Shown here piece by piece: positions 41,892 to 46,835 of a DNA stretch of 46,835 nucleotides. The stretch is taken from NCBI GenBank assembly GCA_024278595.1, contig JAJRSW010000093.1, positions 1 to 46,835 of the forward strand, written 5' to 3'. The position numbers and the translations under genes were made by a program. The notes below the pieces were generated by a model. That model saw only the letters and a list, made by a program, of their open reading frames with translations, ran no database searches and had not been told where the DNA came from. Numbering within the stretch: the stretch's first letter is position 1; each line of letters opens with the position of its first letter. The DNA comes from Fidelibacterota bacterium. GTDB taxonomy: Bacteria > Fidelibacterota > UBA8477 > JABMPR01.

Positions 41892-44023
41892 TAGCAAGTA
41901 AACCAGATATTAAACTCCTGTTCGAGCCCCGGTCTGTGGCGGTGATAGGTGTCAGTCAGGAGCCGGGGAAGATCGGTTACAAGATTCTGGAAAATATGAT
42001 CGAGGTGGGGTATCAGGGTCAGATCTATCCTATAAATCCTAGAGGAGGCCAAGCTCTCGGGCTGGATATTTTGAAGCGGATTGAGGATATTGAAGGTGAG
42101 GTCGATGTTGCTGTGATCGCCATTCCAGCCCGCTTTGTTTATGACGCCGTAGTGAGCTGTGCAAAAAAGCAGGTAAAATTCCTGACCATTATCTCTTCAG
42201 GATTTTCAGAGGTTGGCAATCTGGAAGAGGAACAACGCGTTTTGAAATTGGCTCGGGCTAACAATATGCGCATTCTTGGTCCAAATATTTTTGGTCACTA
42301 TTCCGCCAAGGTTGCTTTGAATGCAACTTTTGGTCCCCGGGATATCCGTCCCGGCAATGTGGCGATCATTACTCAAAGCGGTGCCCTGGGGATTGCCATG
42401 ATCGGCAAAACCGCCGTTCAGAATATTGGTCTTTCTTCCATAATCTCGGTGGGGAATAAAACTGATATCAATGAGTCTGATCTGCTTGAATACCTCATCG
42501 ATCAAGCTGAGACCAAGATCATCCTCATTTATGTGGAGGGGATCCAGGAGGGTGAGCGGTTGGTTGCCATGCTCAAACGGGCCACCAAGGTGAAACCGGT
42601 GATCGTGATCAAGTCTGGTCGCTCCAGGCGCGGTGCGGTGGCTGCTGCCAGTCATACTGGCTCTCTGGCAGGTTCGGATAAGGTTTTTGATGCCATTATG
42701 CGCCAATGCGGTGTTTTGCGGGCAGAGAGCATCCAGGAAGCCCTGGAATGGAGTAAATTCCTTTCCCATACTCCGCTCCCACAGGGACGGAATACCATTA
42801 TCATTACCAATGGCGGTGGCGTAGGTGTTATGGCCACAGATGCCTGTGAGAAATATGAAATTAAACTCTATGATGATCAGGAAAAACTGCGGGAAACTTT
42901 CGAAAGTGTGGCCCATGGTTTCGGGTCTACCAAGAACCCGGTCGACATTACCGGAGCAGCTACCAAAGCAGATTATGTAAAAGCACTTAAAGAAGCCCTG
43001 GTGGATGATGATATTCAATCGGTGATTGCGCTCTACTGTGAAACAGCCATGCTGGACTCGCAGGAATTGACTGAGATGATTGATGAAATGTACAGCCAAT
43101 ATCAGGCAATCGGAAAACCGATCACTTTTTCGGTCTTTGGTGGTGAAAAAACAGAAGCTGCCATTACAGTATTACACCAGAACAATGTGCCGGTCTATCG
43201 GGATGTTTATGATGCTGTTTCCTGCCTGGGAGCCCTGCATTTTATTCGTAAGATCCAGGTGCGGGAAGTCGCTCCTCATACTGAGGCGGACATCGATGTG
43301 GATGCTGTAAACCGGCTCATCGATAGTGCTTTGGCCGATGGGCGTAGATTTCTACTGGCTGAAGAGGGTCAGGGAATATTGGCGGCTGCTCAGCTACCAG
43401 GTCCTCAGGGAGGTGTGGTCCATTCAGTTCAGGCAGCCGTAAGCCTGGCTGATGAGATTGGATATCCAGTAGTGATGAAGGTTGTCTCACGAGATATCCT
43501 GCACAAGAGCGATGCCGGGGGCGTGTTACTGGATCTGGACAGCCCTGATGAAGTTGTTGATGGATATCAAACCATCATCTACTCCTGCAAGGCCAATGTA
43601 CCCAATGCCACCATCGATGGTATTGAAGTAGTGGAGCAGATCAAGGCGGGTACAGAAGTGATCCTGGGTGGTCGTCGAGATGCCAATTTTGGACCGACCC
43701 TTATGTTCGGCCTAGGTGGCATTTATGTTGAGGTGATGAAGGATGTGGCCTTTCGGGCCATTCCAATGAGCCAGAACGAACTGCGGACCATGATCAAGGA
43801 AATTCGATCTTATCCCTTATTATTGGGAGTGAGAGGAGAGGCCAGAAAGGACATAGAAAGTATTATCATTGCCCTGGAAAAAGTGTCCGCACTGATCAGC
43901 CTGGTTCCCAGAATAACGGATATTGAGATCAATCCAATGGTGGTTTACCAACAGGGGAGTGGCGCTCGTGCTGTTGATATACGAGTATTATTATCTGACG
44001 ATAAAGAGGATTCAAAATCATGA
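41888..44023 (+). CDS. ADP/NDP-forming acyl-CoA synthetase, fused alpha-beta (Acd type)
   Basis: The 711-residue protein has the order CoA-binding domain (about residues 10-105, SVAVIGVSQEPGKIGYKIL), succinyl-CoA-ligase-like domains with the phospho-His site ASHTGSLAG (His256), and a C-terminal ATP-grasp domain (about 475-705, with GYPVVMKVVSRDILHKSD and MFGLGGIYVEVMKD). It links acyl-CoA cleavage to ATP synthesis, or the reverse, through a phosphohistidine. Unlike the Pat/YfiQ acetyltransferases it has no C-terminal GNAT; that domain is on the upstream gene instead. ATGA overlaps join it to both neighbours, so the three genes form one operon. The acyl substrate is probably acetate. Confidence 0.93.
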   Translation: MIASKPDIKLLFEPRSVAVIGVSQEPGKIGYKILENMIEVGYQGQIYPINPRGGQALGLDILKRIEDIEGEVDVAVIAIPARFVYDAVVSCAKKQVKFLTIISSGFSEVGNLEEEQRVLKLARANNMRILGPNIFGHYSAKVALNATFGPRDIRPGNVAIITQSGALGIAMIGKTAVQNIGLSSIISVGNKTDINESDLLEYLIDQAETKIILIYVEGIQEGERLVAMLKRATKVKPVIVIKSGRSRRGAVAAASHTGSLAGSDKVFDAIMRQCGVLRAESIQEALEWSKFLSHTPLPQGRNTIIITNGGGVGVMATDACEKYEIKLYDDQEKLRETFESVAHGFGSTKNPVDITGAATKADYVKALKEALVDDDIQSVIALYCETAMLDSQELTEMIDEMYSQYQAIGKPITFSVFGGEKTEAAITVLHQNNVPVYRDVYDAVSCLGALHFIRKIQVREVAPHTEADIDVDAVNRLIDSALADGRRFLLAEEGQGILAAAQLPGPQGGVVHSVQAAVSLADEIGYPVVMKVVSRDILHKSDAGGVLLDLDSPDEVVDGYQTIIYSCKANVPNATIDGIEVVEQIKAGTEVILGGRRDANFGPTLMFGLGGIYVEVMKDVAFRAIPMSQNELRTMIKEIRSYPLLLGVRGEARKDIESIIIALEKVSALISLVPRITDIEINPMVVYQQGSGARAVDIRVLLSDDKEDSKS

Positions 44024-45057
44024 AAAATATAATTGTAACTTCCCTGCGAAAAGACGCTGGAAAAACCAGTGTGATCGTAGGTCTGGCCCGGAACTCCTCT
44101 CAGCAGATGGGTTACTTAAAACCTTTTGGAGATCGTCTGCTATACCGTAAAAAACGACTCTGGGATTTTGATGCAGCGGTCTGTACGGTCGCCATGGGTG
44201 CTGAGGAATCACCGGAAGCCATGAGTATCGGATTTGACCATTCTAAATTGCGATTCATGTATGATGCAGATACAACTGCTGAGAAAGTTCGTGAAATAGC
44301 CGCCTTGAATTCAAAAGGCAAAACGGTCATGCTGGTAGAAAGCGGAACCGAGCTTAATCGGGGACTTTCAGTCCACCTTGATGCGCTCTCACTCTGTAAA
44401 TATCTGGATGGTGAATTGTTAGTCGTTTTGAGTGGCACCAACGACCAGATCTGTGATGATGCCTATGCGCTTAAAAGATTACTAGACCAGAGTGATGTAA
44501 AATTAGCCGGGGTTGTGATCAATAAGGTTCGCGATATTGATGATTTTAAAACCGTCTATGGCGAACATTTTGAAGCCCTGGCGCTACCGCTCCTGGGCGT
44601 GGTCCCCTATCTGGAAGATCTTACCAGGCCGACCATGCAGTTTCTGGCCGATCTCTTTTTTGCCAAAGTATTAGCTGGGGATAAAGGCTTGTCAAATACG
44701 ATTAAAAATGTGGTCGTGGGAGCCATGTCTGCCGATGCAGTGCTGAGAGTACAACGCTTTAATAAGGAAGCAAAACTGGTTATAACCAGCGGAGATCGGA
44801 GCGATATGATCCTGGCAGCCCTGGAGACCAAAGCGGCTGGTATCATTCTTACCAATAATATTTTACCACCCCCCAATATTATTGCCAAGGCCTCTGCCAT
44901 GGGCATTCCCTTGCTTTTAGTGGCTCAGGATACCTTCCATGCCGCCCAGAAGGTGGATAACCTGGTCTCTCTTCTGTCTAAGGACGATCAGGAAAAGATG
45001 GGACAGCTACAGCAATTGGTTGGGGAGCATATCAATTACCTGGATGTGATCAAGTAG
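44020..45057 (+). CDS. BioD-like P-loop / DRTGG-domain protein (phosphotransacetylase N-terminal-like)
   Basis: The 345-residue protein has an N-terminal P-loop domain with TSLRKDAGKTSVIVGLA (residues 7-23, Walker A ending AGKTS), similar to BioD and to the N-terminal part of long phosphotransacetylases. Residues about 220-340 match a DRTGG domain (VVVGAMSADAVLRV, VITSGDRSDMILAAL, GIILTNNILPPPNII). The catalytic PTA domain is missing. In Pta proteins these domains are regulatory. In this operon it may control the acyl-CoA synthetase or CoA-transferase in response to a nucleotide or acetyl-CoA. It overlaps the synthetase gene by 4 bases. Confidence 0.85.
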   Translation: MKNIIVTSLRKDAGKTSVIVGLARNSSQQMGYLKPFGDRLLYRKKRLWDFDAAVCTVAMGAEESPEAMSIGFDHSKLRFMYDADTTAEKVREIAALNSKGKTVMLVESGTELNRGLSVHLDALSLCKYLDGELLVVLSGTNDQICDDAYALKRLLDQSDVKLAGVVINKVRDIDDFKTVYGEHFEALALPLLGVVPYLEDLTRPTMQFLADLFFAKVLAGDKGLSNTIKNVVVGAMSADAVLRVQRFNKEAKLVITSGDRSDMILAALETKAAGIILTNNILPPPNIIAKASAMGIPLLLVAQDTFHAAQKVDNLVSLLSKDDQEKMGQLQQLVGEHINYLDVIK

Positions 45058-45109
45058 CCAACGGTACGCCTGATAGGGCCGCACTATACCAGCTAAGGAT
45101 CATCAGCCC

Positions 45110-45133
45110 GATCCGCGTGGATTAATGCGGATC
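45110..45133 (+). other. inverted repeat after the DRTGG gene
   Basis: GATCCGC and GCGGATC form a perfect 7-bp inverted repeat around a 10-base loop, 53 bases after the DRTGG stop codon. No T-run follows, so it is at best a weak or factor-assisted terminator. It lies in the 422-base gap that also holds the promoter at 45186 and the riboswitch at 45256. Confidence 0.45.
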
Positions 45134-45185
45134 TGTGGTCCAAAAATGGATAGGTGACGTGTATGGTCAGGACGCTATTTGTTGG

Positions 45186-45214
45186 TTGCATTCATGCTTC
45201 ACAGACTGTATAAT
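45186..45214 (+). promoter_or_regulatory. promoter for the metB-like gene
   Basis: A perfect -10 TATAAT (45209-45214) is preceded at 17 bases by TTGCAT (45186-45191), which matches the -35 consensus at its first three bases. It lies about 40 bases before the SAM-I aptamer, the right place to transcribe the riboswitch leader. Confidence 0.7.
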
Positions 45215-45255
45215 TCAAACGTTTCAAACCGTTCTTTGGCAATACAGTTTCGGAT

Positions 45256-45356
45256 TTTATCCAGAAAGGTTGAGGGAACAGGCCCGTCGACACCTTAGCA
45301 ACCGGAGAAAACTCACGGTGCTACCTCCTGCCCGATCCAGCATCGGGAAAGATAAG
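45256..45356 (+). promoter_or_regulatory. SAM-I (S-box) riboswitch aptamer
   Basis: The sequence carries the S-box core in order: P1 5' strand TTTATC (45256-45261), the kink-turn region with GAGGGA (45272-45277), the pseudoknot loop GGCCC (45281-45285), TTAGCAACC (45295-45303), P3 formed by ACCG and CGGT, then GGTGCTA, P4 as a perfect CCCGAT/ATCGGG stem (45331-45347), the GAAA-containing joint, and P1 3' strand GATAAG (45351-45356). It binds S-adenosylmethionine and should switch off the downstream metB-like gene. No intrinsic terminator is visible in the 123 bases before the start codon; CGGGAA (45344-45349) could instead pair with TTCCCG (45395-45400). Translational control is therefore possible. 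Confidence 0.94.
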
Positions 45357-45479
45357 AACAGATTTTACTGTATCTGTCATGATCACTGAATTAATTCCCG
45401 TTCCAAAATAATTAAGCCCGCTGGGAGCAGCTTCATTCTGTCCTATATTGGCGATTCCCAAGCTTGAGAGGAGTGTACA

Positions 45480-46673
45480 ATGACCAAATCAAATTTTATT
45501 AAAGATGAATTCACCCAATATCCTGACCATTTCCAGGAAGAGACTGTCATCGTCCATGGCGGTATCACACCCGATCCGACCAACGGGGCCATCATGACGC
45601 CCATTCACCTCACATCCAATTATCATATGGAGCGCATTGGAGAAGACAAGGGCTACGATTATAGCCGTACTGGAAATCCAACCCGATCCGTGCTTCAAAA
45701 GCATCTGGCTCAATTGGAACATGGTAATTACTGTACAACCCTGGCCACTGGCATGGCTGCCGCCACTGCAGTAGCCCACCTGTTCAAACCGGGAGACCAT
45801 CTGATCGTTTCAGAAGATTGTTATGGCGGCGTCTTTCGGCTTTTTAAGGAAGTGATGCAGCCCCTGGGGATTGAAGTGTCATTCATCGACCTGAGAGACC
45901 TGGACACGGTCCGGGATACTATTTCAGACAATACCCGGCTTATCTGGGCTGAATCACCCACCAATCCGCTGTTGCGCCTGGTGGATATTGCTGCTCTGGC
46001 AGGAATAGCTGTAGAAAATGACATTCATGTACTGGTCGATAATACTTTTGCATCACCCATTCTCCAGAAACCGCTGGACCTTGGCGCTCACATCGTACTC
46101 CATTCCTTGACCAAGTACATCAACGGGCACAGTGATGTTCTGGGTGGTGCCCTGATCACCAGGGACGCAGATTTGGCTGAAAGAATTGACTACGTGACCA
46201 ATGCGCTTGGAATCGGTTCATCTCCCTTTGATTCCTGGCTGATCCTGCGCGGCTCAAAAACGCTCAAAGTACGCTATCTGGAACAACAAGCCTCGGCCAT
46301 TAAAGTGGCTGATTTTCTGGCCGGGCATGCCCGGGTTGAACGGGTGATCTATCCCGGTTTGGCTTCACATCCAGATCACAAATTGGCCAGGCTGCAACAA
46401 GCTGGCCCCGGGGCTATGATCGGCTTTGAGGTAAAGGGAGGCAAGGCCGGAGCGCTTGCCACCGTGGAAAATGTAAAGCTGATCACTTTGGCTGAGTCCC
46501 TGGGATGTGTGGCCACTTTGATCGAAGTACCAGCTTTTCAAAGTCATGCGTCCATGACCCCTGAAGCTAGGGCACAGGCCGGTATCAACGATGGGCTGGT
46601 ACGCTTGTCCATCGGGCTGGAAAATGCTGAAGATATCATCCAGGATCTGAGTCAGGCATTTAGTAGTATCTAG
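45480..46673 (+). CDS. metB: cystathionine gamma-synthase-like PLP enzyme
   Basis: The 397-residue protein belongs to the Cys/Met-metabolism PLP family: YDYSRTGNPTR near residue 60, LATGMAAATAV, ESPTNPLLRLVDI, the PLP-binding lysine in HSLTKYINGHSDVLGG, and the C-terminal GLVRLSIGLENAEDI. Members include cystathionine gamma-synthase, beta-lyase and methionine gamma-lyase. Control by a SAM-I riboswitch argues for methionine synthesis, so MetB is my best call. AGGAG at 45469-45473 is the ribosome-binding site. The stop codon TAG is the first three bases of the palindromic element at 46671-46835, so the last residues may differ from the ancestral protein. Confidence 0.88.
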   Translation: MTKSNFIKDEFTQYPDHFQEETVIVHGGITPDPTNGAIMTPIHLTSNYHMERIGEDKGYDYSRTGNPTRSVLQKHLAQLEHGNYCTTLATGMAAATAVAHLFKPGDHLIVSEDCYGGVFRLFKEVMQPLGIEVSFIDLRDLDTVRDTISDNTRLIWAESPTNPLLRLVDIAALAGIAVENDIHVLVDNTFASPILQKPLDLGAHIVLHSLTKYINGHSDVLGGALITRDADLAERIDYVTNALGIGSSPFDSWLILRGSKTLKVRYLEQQASAIKVADFLAGHARVERVIYPGLASHPDHKLARLQQAGPGAMIGFEVKGGKAGALATVENVKLITLAESLGCVATLIEVPAFQSHASMTPEARAQAGINDGLVRLSIGLENAEDIIQDLSQAFSSI

Positions 46674-46835
46674 TGTCGAGTCAACCTTGTACTGTCGCAA
46701 CCAAGTCTTGTCCTTTTTGCGCCTAACTGCGTTAAATAAATCAACCATAGCTATGGCTATACTCATATTTATTTGCCTTGTTATCCGCAAAAATTCCTGC
46801 GACTTATTACACACTACACGATTGACACGACACTA
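46671..46835. mobile_element. palindromic MITE-like element
   Basis: The ends TAGTGTCGAGTCAA (46671-46684) and TTGACACGACACTA (46822-46835) are inverted repeats with one mismatch in 14. Inside, TTTTTGCG (46714-46721) mirrors CGCAAAAA (46786-46793), AAATAAAT (46734-46741) mirrors ATTTATTT (46767-46774), and the centre is the palindrome CCATAGCTATGG (46745-46756). The whole 165 bases therefore form one imperfect palindrome with no credible gene. TA at both outer edges would fit a TA target duplication of the IS630/mariner type. It ends on the final base of the window, as if an assembly stopped at a repeat. Confidence 0.75.

Noticed and set aside
42206-43099. 297-codon minus-strand reading frame inside the acyl-CoA synthetase gene
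   Set aside because: It is antisense to a strongly conserved coding region with clear motifs on the + strand, and its translation resembles no protein family. It is a long shadow frame.
45135-45389. 84-codon + strand reading frame across the promoter and riboswitch
   Set aside because: It runs through the -10 element and the entire SAM-I aptamer. The nucleotide conservation pattern is that of an RNA, and the peptide is unrecognisable.
46365-46814. 149-codon minus-strand reading frame at the window end
   Set aside because: It starts inside the palindromic element and continues antisense to the metB-like gene, so it is a chance frame created by the repeat.

Overview
The window looks like chromosomal DNA from a free-living Gram-negative-type bacterium. 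Moderate GC, an rplM-rpsI-rpsB-tsf-pyrH-frr block, a BatA-type membrane protein, a YfhO-family protein, a kinase-free PASTA protein and an ADP-forming acyl-CoA synthetase together suggest the FCB superphylum. A Marinimicrobia-like lineage is my best guess; no rRNA is present to confirm it. Nearly all genes lie on the + strand in tightly packed operons, often with ATGA, 1-bp or 8-bp stop/start overlaps, and GTG or TTG starts are common. I saw no tRNA, rRNA, CRISPR array, prophage or transposase gene.

Layout. 1-4.6 kb: the 3' end of glmS, then an LpoA-like TPR/periplasmic-binding protein, pgeF, uppP and holA, mostly a cell-wall group. 4.6-9.2 kb: an ECF sigma/anti-sigma pair, a GAF-GGDEF diguanylate cyclase and a secreted TPR protein. 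9.2-20.9 kb: a surface-glycan cluster with five glycosyltransferases, a B12-type radical SAM protein, a methyltransferase, an alpha/alpha-toroid (terpene-cyclase-like) protein, a Wzx-type flippase, a sulfotransferase and WecB. 21.1-25.1 kb: a YfhO-family membrane protein overlapping a histidine kinase whose sensor region is internally duplicated. 25.1-28.7 kb: a translation operon (rplM, rpsI, rpsB, tsf, pyrH, frr) with a good promoter, ending in a bidirectional terminator shared with a convergent peroxiredoxin gene. 29.6-39.8 kb: a small secreted orphan, yajC, def, fmt, rsmB, a PASTA protein, rpe, a polyprenol-kinase-like gene, a BatA-like protein, hflX and a patatin-like lipase. 40.0-45.1 kb: a three-gene acyl-CoA/acetate module (CoA-transferase fused to GNAT, fused ADP-forming acyl-CoA synthetase, BioD/DRTGG protein). 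45.1-46.8 kb: a promoter and a well-formed SAM-I (S-box) riboswitch ahead of a metB-like gene, then a 165-bp palindromic MITE-like element that supplies the metB stop codon and ends on the last base of the window.

How the genes work together. The first block makes and edits peptidoglycan precursors and recycles the lipid carrier. The glycan cluster probably builds and flips a lipid-linked, possibly sulfated and methylated oligosaccharide, but no Wzy polymerase or outer-membrane exporter was recognised. The 40-45 kb module looks like ATP-yielding or ATP-consuming acyl-CoA interconversion with a built-in candidate acetylation regulator. The most unusual items are that acyl-CoA module, the duplicated kinase sensor, the SAM-I riboswitch without a visible terminator, and the palindromic element at the edge.
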